Below are positions 1-11,323 of a DNA stretch of 64,000 nt, one piece after another. Origin of the DNA: Fremontodendron californicum. Its lineage: Eukaryota > Streptophyta > Magnoliopsida > Malvales > Malvaceae. Location of the stretch: positions 4,737,501-4,801,500 of the forward strand of contig JAULJL010000005.1 of assembly GCA_030761205.1 (NCBI GenBank), given 5' to 3'. Numbering within the stretch: the first letter of the stretch is position 1; each line of letters begins with the position of its first letter. The notes under the pieces are model-generated. The model made no database searches and was not told the DNA's origin. It saw only the letters and a list, made by a program, of their open reading frames with translations. The translations under genes and the position numbers were made by a program.

Positions 1-452
1 CCCAATTCTGACAAAGAACTCTTATTAGAGGCTTATCAGCAACTTTCAATTAGTCAATAAAATTCTCTTATATCAGGACAGAAAAGCTTCATGTTGAGAC
101 ACCTACCATGTCTTCTTTGATTTATTTCGTTCAAAATTTGATAAGAAACTCGGCAGATGATATATAGGATAGGAAATATTCCTTCCAATCAAGTTTTAAG
201 TAAATGTTTAGTGAATAGAAGAAGCATTGAGAACATTGGACAGTCTGGATATGAAACTAAAAGGAATGGTTTTGTTTTAAAACTTGATCACTTGTGCTAG
301 AAGCAGAAGCATATTCACTGTTGGAGTAAAATCAAAGCTACAGTTTTTTTCCCTGTCTTGGATGGCATACATTAGTTTGAGAATTCTAGTTGCCTCAGTA
401 ATGGTTCTTTCTTTTTTTTGGATAATTCAGTAATGGTTCTTCTCACATAATT
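1..452. other. Intergenic spacer, no gene seen
   Basis: AT-rich DNA without a supportable coding region. It may be the far upstream part of the first old GLP repeat. I see no RNA gene or complete mobile element here. Confidence 0.5.
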
Positions 453-600
453 TATGGAGACCCGCATCCAACCTGCGAGGACTCGAAAGTTTTACGATTT
501 TGTCTCATAAAAAGCGCCTCATAAGTACGGATTTGAGTCTTAACATATATATCATAACGGATCCTCACAATTTTCTAATATGAGATTGGGAGCGTTATCA
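453..600 (-). mobile_element. Degenerate TRIM solo LTR
   Basis: Reads in reverse as the same LTR found intact near 51.9 kb: it opens with a changed form of TGTGGAGACC, continues with blocks matching the inner LTR, and ends near a form of GGGTGTTACA. Both ends carry substitutions and I see no convincing target-site duplication, so it is an old copy. The ends are good to a few bases. Confidence 0.7.
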
Positions 601-1196
601 CTGGGGTCAGTCGGTGCATCCTATAGTTAATGAACTAAGCAGGAAAGCAAATCGTTCAAAGATGTGGCAAGAACTAGCCTAACTTGTATAGTATAATCAA
701 GAGAAATAAAGAAGAAGAGTAGTTAAAAATTTGGTAGGTGATTATGACATTGAACCATAAACCAGTCAGACAAACATATAATAAAACATAATATTGAACA
801 GATTGCAACATCCAACACTAATGTCCATAGCCGACTGAATATTCCAAAATTTCTATTTTAATAACACAAATCATGCTGAGTAGTTTTCCATTATTCTTAG
901 ACTTATCATAGTTTTTGTTTTAAGGAAGGATCACTCATTATTGTTTTATACAAATTTGGTTTTTGATATTTATTTAGGTATCCTATGAAATAAATTTTGA
1001 GTCCATTATGGCAGTTTCTATTTCATACAGGTTCCTATTGGCCATATTTGTTTTACTATTTTACTGGTAAAATATAATGCAAATTAAAGTTCCTATATAA
1101 TTCAAAAAACATAATGCTTTCATGATAGCAATATTATTTGTCAGTGATTGTCATGATGGATTGAGCTTCGATGAGACTTCAAGATTGTTCATAGCA
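601..1196. other. Old GLP spacer
   Basis: No gene seen. A block near 730-780 (TTGGTAGGTGATTATGACAT and following bases) recurs in altered form near 7.16 kb and 12.06 kb. This stretch is therefore one of several decayed paralogous spacers of the GLP array. Confidence 0.5.
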
Positions 1197-1204
1197 GAAT
1201 GTAC

Positions 1205-1401
1205 CTATCTTACTCGAACTCGGGTGTGAGTGTCAGATACAGGTATGTGTCTGACACGGGTATGTTCATTTTTAAAAAGTTTTTCTATGTATTTGGAAGG
1301 TTTTTGGAGAGTCATATCCCCATACTCATGTCTGAATATGGGTTGGACACGAGTGTTGGACATGGATACTTCAAGAAAAATGAAGAATCAGAATAACATA
1401 G
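1205..1401 (+). mobile_element. hAT-like MITE copy 1
   Basis: One of eight copies of a roughly 180-bp element with terminal inverted repeats close to CTATGTTACTCGGACTC. Flanks carry GAATGTAC on both sides. The right side appears to have lost one G where element and duplication meet, so an 8-bp duplication like that of its relatives fits. Two overlapping reading frames inside it are not genes. Confidence 0.8.
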
Positions 1402-1548
1402 AATGTACCATAAAAGTTTGCACAAGGTTCAATCAGTTGCCTGATAGAAATATACTGAAACCATATATTCAGGAAAGATTATATCAAATAGAAAAAAAAG
1501 AAGAGTCATTTGTTAAAAATGGATGTTTTTCATTGGAATAGTTGCTTA

Positions 1549-1732
1549 CTATGTTACTCGGACTCGGGTGTGAGTGTCGGATATAGCTATATGCCCGATA
1601 CGGGTATCTTCAATTTTTAAAAGTTTTTTCATGTATTTGAAGGATCCTTGGAGGGTCATATCCCCATACCCATATTCGGATATGTGTCGGAAACGAGTAC
1701 TTTAAATAAAATGAAGAGTCGGAGCAACATAG
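1549..1732 (+). mobile_element. hAT-like MITE copy 2
   Basis: Same family as the copy at 1205. It begins CTATGTTACTCGGACTCGGG, ends GAGTCGGAGCAACATAG, and is flanked by the 8-bp direct repeat GTTGCTTA (1541-1548 and 1733-1740). It has no coding capacity. Confidence 0.88.
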
Positions 1733-1740
1733 GTTGCTTA

Positions 1741-2059
1741 TCATTAGCAATAGTTATATGATGACAATCCCAGTAGCAATTGTTCTGACTAATCCATTGA
1801 ACTCAAAGAATGGCCTGAACTTGAAGCCGGATAGATGGTTAATGAGAAAAATACTTGCTACTGCAATGTCAAGAGATTCTCATGAAGGGTCAATGTTCAC
1901 AATGTTTTCAGCTCCCTATGAAGATCAGTTGATTGGCTCTTTAACTATACTGCCATTCATTATTTGTAATCTTAGGATTTTTAACATTTCAGCTTTCTGA
2001 AACGATGATCAGATGTCGATCTAAATCTTCTCAGCAGCACTGGATCTTTGACTTCTTAT
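1741..2059. other. Spacer between MITE copies
   Basis: Non-repetitive spacer. An 88-codon open frame (1734-2000) lies here but starts inside the MITE junction and shows no recognisable domain, so I do not call it a gene. Confidence 0.4.
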
Positions 2060-2225
2060 ATATGTTACTCGGACACGGTGAGTGTCGGATACGGTATGTG
2101 TTGAACACGTGTATACTCAATTTTTTAATTTTTTCATATATTTAGAGGATCATACCTCGTATCCCTGTCCGAATATAAATCGAACACGAATACTTTAGGA
2201 AAAATAAAGAGTCGGAATAACATAA
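2060..2225 (+). mobile_element. hAT-like MITE copy 3, degenerate
   Basis: Starts TATGTTACTCGGAC and ends GAGTCGGAATAACATA, with the same internal order as the other copies but with deletions. A target-site duplication is not clear. Confidence 0.7.
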
Positions 2226-2237
2226 TTTTTTATTAAC

Positions 2238-2239
<2 letters not shown>

Positions 2240-2277
<38 letters not shown>
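2240..2277. repeat. (AT)n microsatellite
   Basis: An uninterrupted AT dinucleotide run of about 19 units, directly after MITE copy 3. Confidence 0.95.
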
Positions 2278-2278
<1 letters not shown>

Positions 2279-2663
2279 CAAATTTAGTGTGTTCTTTATT
2301 CTGGCAAATAAGTTTGAAACTTCCCTAAATAGTTTGTCTTACAAGAAACATTAAATTAGCCAATTTTGGAAATCCTCTCATGTTTGCATAAATTCACATG
2401 GCTAATTCCAAGACCTTAATTAAAGTATTCTCAGAAAGGGTGCTTTCACAATGTGGTCTAGATAAAAGTTGAGATTTGGTCCTAATTTGGAGCAAACTGT
2501 AATAACATAATAAATCCACAACCAACATACAAGGAGGATTACATCAGCAGAGATACATACGCAATCCTTTTATTTTATTTCAAAAAGAATTACTAAATAA
2601 TGATGGAAACATGTCTAAGATTGTTGAAAATAAGCTACTGCTTCATGGAAGTTGAAAATTGGT
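2278..2663. other. 3' flank of GLP pseudogene
   Basis: No gene seen. Downstream (in minus-strand sense) of the GLP pseudogene; parts resemble the 3' flank of the GLP gene ending at 14175, for example the tract reading ACATAAGCAGAG or similar. Confidence 0.5.
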
Positions 2664-3030
2664 TTAATTATTATCCCACCAGAATTGTGACTGAAGATAT
2701 TTCACCACATTCTTGTCCAGCTGGAAGGCCTTGGTGAGAACATCAAGATTGATGGGTGGGTTTGAACCAAAACCTGAATTTGCAATAGTGATAACTCCTG
2801 GATTTTGGCTGCTGAGACCAGCGAAGGCAATGGCAATAGTGTTCCCTATATTGAATTGGAAGTGAATGAGACCAACTGGAAAGACAAAAACATCTCCAGG
2901 GTAGTGGACTTTGGTGATTAGACGGTTATCCAGGTTGGATGTAACAAAGCCAACATAGAGTGTGCCTTCTAGGACAACTAGGATTTCTTTGGCCCTTATG
3001 GTGGGCTAAACCCCCCACATACCCAAATGA
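2664..3030 (-). pseudogene. Germin-like protein pseudogene, 5'-truncated
   Basis: The minus strand encodes the C-terminal half of a germin-like protein: the second cupin motif with its GLIHFQ histidine block, LSSQNPG, and the terminal FWWDNN with stop at 2664-2666. Upstream of the segment that should hold the first metal-binding motif (HTHPRATE in the intact relatives) the match breaks off. From about 2993 to 3025 the sequence matches the same exon in the opposite orientation, a small inversion. Exon 1, the intron and the first half of exon 2 are absent. The remaining frame is otherwise close to the functional genes. It cannot make a complete cupin. Confidence 0.9.
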
Positions 3031-4306
3031 AGTTGACAGTTTTCCTTGCAGAAACTTCTTTCTTAATAATCATAGTATTTATATGAAACATGCTTGCATT
3101 GCAGCTGGGGGCAGGTGCCACATGTAATTAGTCCATTGCACTTAACTGCAATTCAGACTACACAATTTTGAGGATTCAATCAATCACTTATATTGTGCAG
3201 CTCTGATAAAAATAATATGCTTGATTCTGTATTCAGAAAAAAAAAAAAGTACTAAAACCAATTGTATGGTAATTTTTTTTGTTTCTTCTTCTTTTCACAG
3301 TTCACCAGTCAGGAGGGGCGGCAAACTTCAACTAGCTTCCATTAATTCAAATAGATAGTGTGACTGAAGTAGTACTAATGCAAAAAACTGAATGTACCAA
3401 AAGAAAAATGTAAAAAACCAGTAAGGCAGATTCTATGTTAAGTTTTTGTCTCAGTTGACTAAGTCTAATGTGACATGTTCCTGGACAGTAAAACATATAG
3501 CCTCTTTGATTAAAACATTAGCAGCGTTTGTTGCAAGATTAACCTTGCTTGAATTGGCAAATTGCAATCTTTTGACCACATCTTGAAGAATGGACTATTT
3601 TGAATTAATCTCTAATTGTGCTGGAAGCAACAGTTTGAGAAGTATAGATGTGAGCTATAATCAGAATATAGGCTCTTCTGAAGTGCATATTGAATCAGGG
3701 CCTGAATAGGCTAAACTGAACCAATTAGGTTTTTGGCATTTTATTAGTATCTATCTTTTTAAGCAGAAAAGCTGAATGATAAACTGCAGATGAGGTTAAA
3801 TAGTCATGAACTTGCTTAATACTTCAAAGATAAATAGAGAATAATTTTGGAAGATTTGTGGTGATAATTACATAAATTCTAAAGATAAACAAAGTGTGGT
3901 AAATTGTCAGGAAAATAGAAAACTTTGTTCTGATAAATATAAACATATAGCTTCGGAGAAAAGAAAAAGGCAATTTCTTTGTTCCTTTTATCTTCTTACA
4001 TATATCTGATTACTGTAAAAAGCAAACCAAGTTGAGCTGATTGCAACATCCAATGGTCACTGTTCACAACCCAAATCCTCCCTTGTTATTCTTTCCCAGA
4101 TGAGAAAGTATTAAGAAACTCCTGTTACTTGGAACACTCTTTGTCTTTGCTGGAGTGAGAGTTAGTCTTCTTATTTAAATCATCATTTACATTATTGTTT
4201 GATACAAGTTTGGCATGCACGCAGTAATTGTCCTTGATTTCTTGTAAGGTCAAGGCCTCATTACTGCAACAACCATTTGTTCAAGATTCAAGGATGTGTC
4301 CATTTC
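3031..4306. other. Old GLP spacer, no gene
   Basis: No coding region found. Blocks near 3310-3400 (GGCGGCAAAC, then CCATTAATTCAAATAG) and near 3530-3560 recur in decayed form near 6.63, 6.84, 11.56, 15.67 and 21.54 kb. It is therefore a paralogous spacer left over from old tandem duplication of the GLP unit. Confidence 0.6.
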
Positions 4307-4465
4307 TGTGGAGACCCCACCTAACCTGCTTGATATTATCTGTTTTGATCCGAAAGTCTCACGGTTTTGTCCCACAAAAGGCGCCTTTAACTATGAGTTT
4401 GGGTCTCTACATATATATCATAGCGGATCCTTACAATTTTTCAACGTGAGATTGAAGGCGTTACA
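4307..4465 (-). mobile_element. TRIM solo LTR with intact target-site duplication
   Basis: A 159-bp LTR in reverse orientation, from TGTGGAGACC to GCGTTACA, matching the LTRs of the complete TRIM at 51900. The 5-bp direct repeat ATTTC lies on both sides (4302-4306 and 4466-4470). A single LTR between matching duplications is what recombination between the two LTRs of a full element leaves behind. Confidence 0.88.
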
Positions 4466-4470
4466 ATTTC

Positions 4471-5056
4471 ACTCAAATCACTTATATAAATCATTACTGT
4501 CATTTCACCAGATAATGTGAACACCTTAATGCTTCCTCTTGTTGTTTCCTCAGGATGCATTTTCAAGGTCTTAGTAAACCTGCTTATTATGCATCTGAAA
4601 GGATCAGAATCATTATCTTTTCTGGCTTCCTCGGGAGGAAAGGGAAAGAGAGCTGTGGGGTGTTGATTATATATGTTATTTTAACCTGCCCTGCACTCAG
4701 CATTTGCCAAATCTCTAGTCTTAATTTGCAAACTATCCCCATTAATTTGTTTCCTTTATTCTAATGAAGTATCCAAATATCAACTTCATCAATTGTCCAG
4801 CATTTCTGACTCTTGACAGCATTGAGCCATTAAACATGTTAAAAATGATCACAGAATACATAGAAAGCAATATTATGGTTTAAAAAACTGTTAATATAGA
4901 ATGTTCAACACAACAGAGGAGAGGCACAAATGGAATTTATTGATGCATTATAATTAGGTTTATAACAATAGCAAGGAAGATTGAAAACACATTATTGAAG
5001 ATAACAACTGCTACATCTTATGGATTAAAAAGAATTTTCTCCATGTGACTCTTAAA
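4471..5056. other. 3' flank of GLP gene 2
   Basis: Holds the presumed 3' untranslated region of the GLP gene ending at 5057, then unassigned AT-rich spacer. Short open frames here have no recognisable domain. Confidence 0.5.
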
Positions 5057-5849
5057 CTAATTGTTGTTCCACCAGAATCTGGACTGAAGATAGGTAACAA
5101 TATTCTTGTCCAGCTGGAAGGCCTTGGTGAGAACATCAGGATTGATGGGAGGGTTTGAGCCAAAGACTGCATTTGCAATAGTGATAACTCCTGGATTTTG
5201 GCTGCTGAGACCAGCAAATGCAACTGCATTGGTTTTCCCTATATTCAACTGGAAGTGAATGAGACCAACTGGGAAAACAAACACATCTCCTGGGTTTAGG
5301 ACTTTGGTGATGAGACGATTATCTGGGTTGGATGTAACAAAGCCAACATAAAGTGTGCCTTCCAAAACTACTAGGATCTCAGTGGCACGAGGGTGAGTGT
5401 GAGGGGGGTTTAGGCCACCATAAGGAGCATAGTCAATTCGAACCAGAGATATGCCAAGAGTGTTAAGTCCTGGTATTTGCGCCACATTGACAGGAGTCAC
5501 AGTTGATCCCACTGGATTTGATGTGTTTCTGGGGATATTGAGCCCTGAATAGAAGAAGTCTTCTGCCTTGGCAAGCTTTGGGTCATTGCAGAACTTCCCA
5601 TTTACAAACACTGCATGAATTAAAGTAGCGTTAGTCAATATCATGAAACCATGTGAGTTCTTATGAAAAAAAAAAATTGCTTAACAAGAAAGTACTGAGA
5701 AACAAAACATAATTTAACATACCTCCATTCTTGGTGTCATTGATGGCTACACAGAAGTCTTGGAGAGGGCTGGGATCAGAAGCTGAGGTTAATGAGGAAG
5801 CGAAGGCCAAGATGGCAAAAGCTGCGAGGAAAAGTTGAGCTCCTTTCAT
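5057..5849 (-). CDS. GLP: Germin-like protein, gene 2 of the array
   Basis: Two exons, 5723-5849 and 5057-5610, with a 112-bp GT-AG intron in phase 1, give a 226-residue secreted cupin. Residues 1-23 form a hydrophobic signal peptide before SDPSPLQDF. Cys33 and Cys50 are the N-terminal pair expected to form a disulfide. N71-T-S is an N-glycosylation sequon. The first cupin motif supplies His113, His115 and Glu120 (HTHPRATE) and the second supplies His161 (GLIHFQ), the usual Mn ligands of germins. Germin-like proteins are extracellular wall glycoproteins; some have superoxide dismutase or oxalate oxidase activity, but which activity this one has cannot be read from sequence. The upstream in-frame Met in the exon-2 frame lies in the intron and is not the start. 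A TATA box lies 97 bp upstream of the ATG. Confidence 0.96.
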
Positions 5850-5945
5850 TTCAATTGATCTGCTAGAAGGAAATCTATTCTACCTTGTATAGTTGTTTGC
5901 TACTACTTGGGAGAGGGGTGAGAAATCCTGCATGGTAAACAGCTC

Positions 5946-5953
5946 TATTTATA
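5946..5953 (-). promoter_or_regulatory. TATA box of GLP gene 2
   Basis: TATAAATA on the minus strand, 97 bp upstream of the ATG. The same octamer sits 84-97 bp upstream of every intact GLP here, and a purine-rich leader block (like GGAGAGGGGTGAGAAA) follows it in each gene. Confidence 0.85.
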
Positions 5954-6177
5954 GATATGGAAACAAATGAACTGGTCCTTATTTCCCTTCCTTGAAGTAG
6001 GTGAAGACTGGCCTTGTGCCTTCACAACTAGTTATTTTCTATTTTGGAGATGAATCATTCTTCAACAACTACACTTTCTAGTCCTGTTTTCCTCGTACAT
6101 AACTTATATCATTTCAATATTTGTCGTGGAACAGTCTTAATTTACTTACAGTTCTAAACATTTTCCTATTTAGTGTT

Positions 6178-6343
6178 TGTAACGCCCCAATCCCATATTA
6201 AAAAATTATGGGGATCCGTTATGAATTTACGATACATATACGTAGAGACTCAAATTCATATTTTTTAGACTTTTTTGTGGGACAAAATCGTAAGCTTTTG
6301 AATCAAAGCGCATAATATCTCGTAAGTTGGATGCAGGTCTCCA
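6178..6343 (+). mobile_element. TRIM solo LTR, degenerate
   Basis: Begins TGTAACGCCCC and ends near GCAGGTCTCCA, co-linear with the TRIM LTR at 51900. The primer-binding site that should follow a 5' LTR is not clear, so it is a solo or truncated LTR. No matching 5-bp duplication is visible. Confidence 0.75.
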
Positions 6344-7689
6344 GAGCCTTTGTCTTTTACTTATCAGATTAAAGAAGTGCTAAAAACAAGTTTATGCATG
6401 ATAACCTCATAATTTTCCAGGGACAAGTTGCCACTTCTTTGAAATTAACATTTATTAAAGTTTTTTTTTTTTAAAAGGTGGCAAGTTATAAATTACTAAG
6501 TTTATAGATATATAGAGATTGCATCAAAGACCATCAAATATGAACTCAAAAAGAAATATTCTATATAGTCTTCTTCATTTAAATTCATTATTCAAACAGT
6601 GAAATAATTTAATTTATATCTGGAGTTGCGGCAAACAGCCGGTAGTTTTGTCTGTTAAACTCAATTCATTCTTATAGTCAGCATGATCTAAGAAATACTA
6701 ATGAGACAAAATCTTATGCCAGATTTAAGGCTTCTGATTTTCTCTCAGTTGACAAAGTCTTTTCTGACATGTTCATTGATACTCAGTCTCAGACATATGA
6801 CATCTGTGCTTATTACATTCACAACATTGTTAATTTCTTGCAAGTTCAATTAACCATGCAAGACTGAAAATTTCCAAGTCTGTTGATCACTTCAATTAGC
6901 CAAAAATGAAATGGGGCTGCTTTGAATCAATCTCTGGTCCAATTCACCAGAATTATTGCTGGAAGAAACTGTTTTAAGAATTGTGGATGACTCAGTTGTA
7001 ACTCTTACAGACATGTATACTCTTTGAGCATTGAGGTCAGTTGGTGATTTCTTTATTTAATAAACTAATCAATGAAGCAATTGCTCAATGCCAAACGGCA
7101 AATAACCTTGTTATCTTTCATAATATTATGGATGAACAATGAAGAACAGTTATTAAAAAGATTGGTAGGTGATGGTGACATTGAGCTACAAAAATCATAA
7201 TTTTACTATTACAAAAATTTTAAAAATATACGAGACAATGAGTTTTAGTTAGATTTTTTCAAAAAGATCGGATCTCGAATAATGTTTTAAAGTTCAGGCT
7301 CGGTTTGAGTATTTTTTTAATTAAATTTTTTTATTTAATTTTAATTATAAAATATATTTAAAATATAAAATATAAAAAAATACAAAATATATTATTAAAA
7401 ATAAAAAAGATTCTCAAAGGTTCGACGGGTCAAGTTAGGGCTTTGGGCAAATAATTTTTTTACTATTTGAGACTAGTCCGATTTGATTCATCGACAGTTT
7501 TAGTTCTAGTATAGTATAATAATAGTTTCTAAAGATTTTATTACTTTGATGTCATGAAGAACTCTACAATTTGTTATTTATTAAGTGCAATCTTTTAGGA
7601 GAAATTGTTAATTCATTAATTAGTACATATATAATTATTTTAATTTAATAATTAAAATTTATGTACAAAAATTAATAGCATTTTTTGGT

Positions 7690-7727
<38 letters not shown>

Positions 7728-8153
7728 CCAAGGCTTTTATCCCGACCTTATGCTATTTCTACTTAAAATAACAATTAAAATTTTGTTTGATTGTACCCTT
7801 GTTATTTTGCATAATTTTATTGATGAACAATGAAGAACAGTTATTAACCTAATGACTTGAATTTTGCCTAGTTAGGCTTTCACATGTGACAGAAAAGTAA
7901 ACTTTCAAGGCTTCTGTTACCTCAAAGACTTTGAATCATATTTATGTGAGTGATCACACGGTTTTGTTTAATACAAGTTTGTTGCTAACATTATTTTTCA
8001 TATTTTCCATGGCAGTAGTTAGTTTCTACTTAGTCACTTGATTAATAAAAGGCAACGAAATATATGCAGTTAGCTGCCAAAAGAAAGAACAGAAGCATTT
8101 CTTTTGACATTTACAGAGACTTGTCTCTTACCTTAAAAGTTCATTCAAAAGTT
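6344..8153. other. Old GLP spacer with AT-rich tract
   Basis: No gene found. 6.6-7.2 kb contains decayed copies of the spacer blocks also present near 3.3, 11.5, 15.7 and 21.5 kb. 7.2-7.7 kb is very AT-rich. An (AT)n run lies at 7693-7725. Confidence 0.55.
7693..7725. repeat. (AT)n microsatellite
   Basis: An AT dinucleotide run of about 16 units inside the AT-rich spacer. Confidence 0.95.
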
Positions 8154-8161
8154 GTCATGAC

Positions 8162-8341
8162 CTATGTTATTCGGATTCGGGTGTGAGTGTCGGACACGGG
8201 TATGTTCAGTTTTTTCTAAGATTTTTATGTATTTAGAAGGTTCTTGGAGGATCATATCCCCATACCCATGTCCGTATATGCATCGGATACGAGTGTCAGA
8301 CACGGATACTTCAAAAAAAATGAAGAGTCGGAGCAACATAG
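8162..8341 (+). mobile_element. hAT-like MITE copy 4
   Basis: Begins CTATGTTATTCGGATTCGGG and ends GAGTCGGAGCAACATAG. It is flanked by the perfect 8-bp direct repeat GTCATGAC (8154-8161 and 8342-8349), the clearest duplication of the family. Confidence 0.92.
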
Positions 8342-8648
8342 GTCATGACTCATGAGTTCTTGTAAGATCATTCAATTGTAAAAGCAACAGAACTACTAAA
8401 GAAAACTAAAAGAAAGAAAAAGCAGTAAAGGACCAAGTAACCATCATCTTCATAGTCTGCAACGCCCTGAACTAACAGATGAAGTAGATAGATATGATAT
8501 GATGCGGCGGCAAAGAGAAGACATTTGCACTTTAATATATCAAGAAAGTGACAGATTTGGTGTAGGCTTATACAACGTTGTTCAAAATCTAATTACATAC
8601 ATAAGCAACTGCCTTAGCGAGTCATAAAGTCAAGTCATTAGGTATATC

Positions 8649-8831
8649 ATATGTTACTCGGACTTTTTATTTTCTCTTGTAACTGTGTCCAACACCTGTA
8701 TCCGACACATATTCAGACATAAATATGAGTGTATGGTCCTCCAAATATATGGAAAAACTTAGAAAAAATTGAGCATATACATATCAAACACATATCCGTA
8801 TCCGACACTCACCCGAGTCTGGATAACATAG
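8649..8831 (-). mobile_element. hAT-like MITE copy 5, inverted
   Basis: Same family in reverse orientation: internal text reads CCGACACTCACCCGAGTC toward the right end. The 8-bp repeat GGTATATC flanks it (8641-8648 and 8832-8839). Confidence 0.9.
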
Positions 8832-8839
8832 GGTATATC

Positions 8840-9672
8840 CTTATGGAACAACCCTTTTTTAACCTTATGTCTCCCAAATTACATTATATTGTGAGGGCTA
8901 TTTATTCTTAGTGATATATTGGACATAATTAAATTGAATCAAAGTCATGCCAATTTATTTAACAGGAAAGGCAATTGGGATTGTAGAAGTCCAGCTTCAG
9001 AATTATCATTGTATATTTTGTGTGTACCTTGCAGGGGAAGGCAGGGTGTGGGGTGTTGAAAATGCAATTGATTTAACCCCAACAATCAGCAAATTAGTCT
9101 CAAGTCTTATATGCACTCTAAACTGATTTTTTCAGATTATAATCTTATACATTCAAGTTGTCCAAATCTCAACCTCTTCAGAAAATGTTTGTCACTACTC
9201 ATTGCTCACCTTAGAGATCATTTGATAATTAACCTCTTATTTTTGCAATATGTTTTGAGAGTCTTGCAAATGAACAAAAAAGTTTAATGCTTAAAAGTTA
9301 CTTGATCTGTTTTATAAAAGCAGCATAAATAAGTTATGCAGCATAATTGAAGCAGTTATATATAAATTTCTGCAGATTTGAGCGAGACTTCTGTCCTGAT
9401 TTGTACCTTGCATACACATATGATCATACATGTTCATACAAGTGTGAGAGAGAGAGATTGAAAATTGCACTATATTCTGATTTTCATACACAGAAACAGA
9501 ATGATTACAAGGAGAGAGGAAATTGCACTATGGAGCGGTCCATTATCAACCAACCTTTTTACTGTATGATACTAAGTAGAATAATACGAGTTTAATGAGG
9601 AAAATGCATGGAAACATTATTCAAAACAAACAACAAAATTCTGGGTTTTGATTTGGCTCTTTAAGTTACTTG
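8840..9672. other. 3' flank of GLP gene 3
   Basis: No gene seen. Includes the presumed 3' untranslated region of the GLP gene ending at 9673. The 82-codon open frame near 9.35 kb is low in conserved features and is not called. Confidence 0.45.
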
Positions 9673-10515
9673 TTAATCTGACCAGAACCGGGACTGAAGA
9701 TAGGTAACCACATTCTTGTCCAACTGGAAGGCCTTTGTGAGAACATCTGGATTGATTGGTGGATCTGAGCCAAAGACTGCATTAGCAATAGTGATAACCC
9801 CTGCATTTTGGCTGCTGAGACCAGCAAATGCAACAGCCTCAGTTTTCCCTATATTGAACTGAAAGTGAATCAAACCAATTGGGAAAACAAAAACATCTCC
9901 AGGGTTTAGGATTTTAGTGAAGAGACGGTTGTCTGGGTTGGATGTAACAAATCCAACATAAAGTGTGCCTTCTACAACAACTAGGATCTCAGTGCCACGA
10001 GGGTGAGTGTGAGGAGGGTTTAGGCCACCATAAGGTGCATAGTCAATTCTAACCAGAGATATGCCCAGAGTGTTAAGTCCTGGTATTTGGTCAACATTGA
10101 CAGTAGTCACATTTGATCCAACTAGATTCGATGTGTTTCCGGGCTTTTTGAGGCCTGAAAAGAAGAAGTCATCTGCTATTGCGAGCTTTGGGTCCTTGCA
10201 GAACTTCCCATTTACAAACACTGCAGGAAAGAAATGTCAGTTTATATATATATATATCATCCCATGCAAAAGTAAAGTACCTTTTAGCAATGTTATTATG
10301 TTAAAAGTATTGCTCCTAAGCTGAATTTCTTCAGCTCAGGCATTATTTGCATCATGATCATGAAAATTAACATAAACTGAATGCCTACCTCCATTCTTGG
10401 TGTCATTGATAGCCACACAAAAGTCCTGGAGAGGACTAGGGTCAAAGGCCGAGGCTAAGGAGCAAGCAAAAGCCAAGAGGGCGTATAAAACAAAGATAGA
10501 GTGGATTCCTTTCAT
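9673..10515 (-). CDS. GLP: Germin-like protein, gene 3 of the array
   Basis: Exons 10389-10515 and 9673-10220, with a 168-bp GT-AG intron in phase 1, encode 224 residues. The signal peptide is about residues 1-23. Cys33 and Cys50, the NTS sequon at residue 71, a second sequon NVT at 79, and all four metal ligands (His113, His115, Glu120, His161) are present. It differs from its neighbours in HTHPRGTE, where Gly replaces the usual Ala inside the first motif, and in a shorter C-terminus (FWSD then stop, instead of FWW plus three residues). The in-frame ATG six codons upstream (10533) is possible, but the MKG start matches all paralogs. TATAAATA lies 95 bp upstream. The expected product is a secreted wall-associated cupin; its catalytic activity is unknown. 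Confidence 0.95.
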
Positions 10516-10609
10516 TATGATATATACCAGCAATGCTTATTCTTATACTTAGCTGAATATTTGCTATTGCTTTGGAGAAGAGTGGGAAACTTTGCATGAC
10601 AGACAGGGC

Positions 10610-10617
10610 TATTTATA
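10610..10617 (-). promoter_or_regulatory. TATA box of GLP gene 3
   Basis: TATAAATA on the minus strand, 95 bp upstream of the ATG, in the same position as in the paralogs. Confidence 0.83.
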
Positions 10618-11121
10618 GATGGAAAACCAATGACCTGGTCACTGTTTTCCCTTAACTAGCAGGTAAAGACTATTCAATAAGAATCATTTTCAAAAAATTT
10701 CATTAATTTATCCTGCTTTATTTTACTCATTCTATGCAGCTATATGCTTAAATTACTTAAAAATGGTCTTGGAAGTTGTCATATTTCTGTCTATAGTATT
10801 TTTGCAGTGGAGGTTGGATTTGAAAGTCAGACAAGGAGAATAAAAACAGTCCATCTCCTGTTGTCTGACTTCAGAATTCTACATACTCTTTGCTGCGTGG
10901 GCTCTTACCTCTTATCTAATGGCATGCCTCTTCAATATCTAATCATCTTCCTGACTTTTCACCATCCAAGTTGAATGTTATTCATTTAACAGTTCAAGAT
11001 CTTAAAATTGCATATAATTTTCCATCTTATCATATTCTAATTTCTTAGTATTGTACTAATTAATGATGGCAAGACTTTTTGTTTCTCTTGGTGGCCTACT
11101 TTTTCTCTTTATTCAATTAAG
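10618..11121. other. Upstream region of GLP gene 3
   Basis: Presumed promoter-distal region. No further gene or repeat recognised before the MITE at 11130. Confidence 0.4.
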
Positions 11122-11129
11122 GTAATAAA

Positions 11130-11323
11130 CTATGTTTCTCCGACTCTTCATTTTTCTTGAAGTATTCATGTCCGACACCCGTGTCAAATACATATTCGGA
11201 GGGTACGGGGATATGACCCTCCAAGGATCTTCCAAATACATGAAAAAACTTAAAAAAACTGAACATATCCGTGTTGGACACATACCCGTATCCGACACTC
11301 ACACCCAAATCCAAGTAACATAG
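11130..11323 (-). mobile_element. hAT-like MITE copy 6, inverted
   Basis: Begins CTATGTTTCTCCGACTCTTC and ends CCAAGTAACATAG, with internal text in reverse of copies 1-4. The 8-bp repeat GTAATAAA flanks it (11122-11129 and 11324-11331). Three overlapping short open frames inside are by-products of the element. Confidence 0.9.

Noticed and set aside
1734..2000. 88-codon plus-strand frame as a gene
   Set aside because: It starts in the MITE target duplication, has no recognisable domain and lies in decayed spacer DNA.
5611..5644. MILTNATLIHA-type N-terminal extension of the GLP exon-2 frame (and similar extensions at 14.76, 24.36, 29.96, 35.57 and 54.62 kb)
   Set aside because: It is intron sequence; splicing at the GT and AG joins the signal-peptide exon to VFVNGKFC in every copy.
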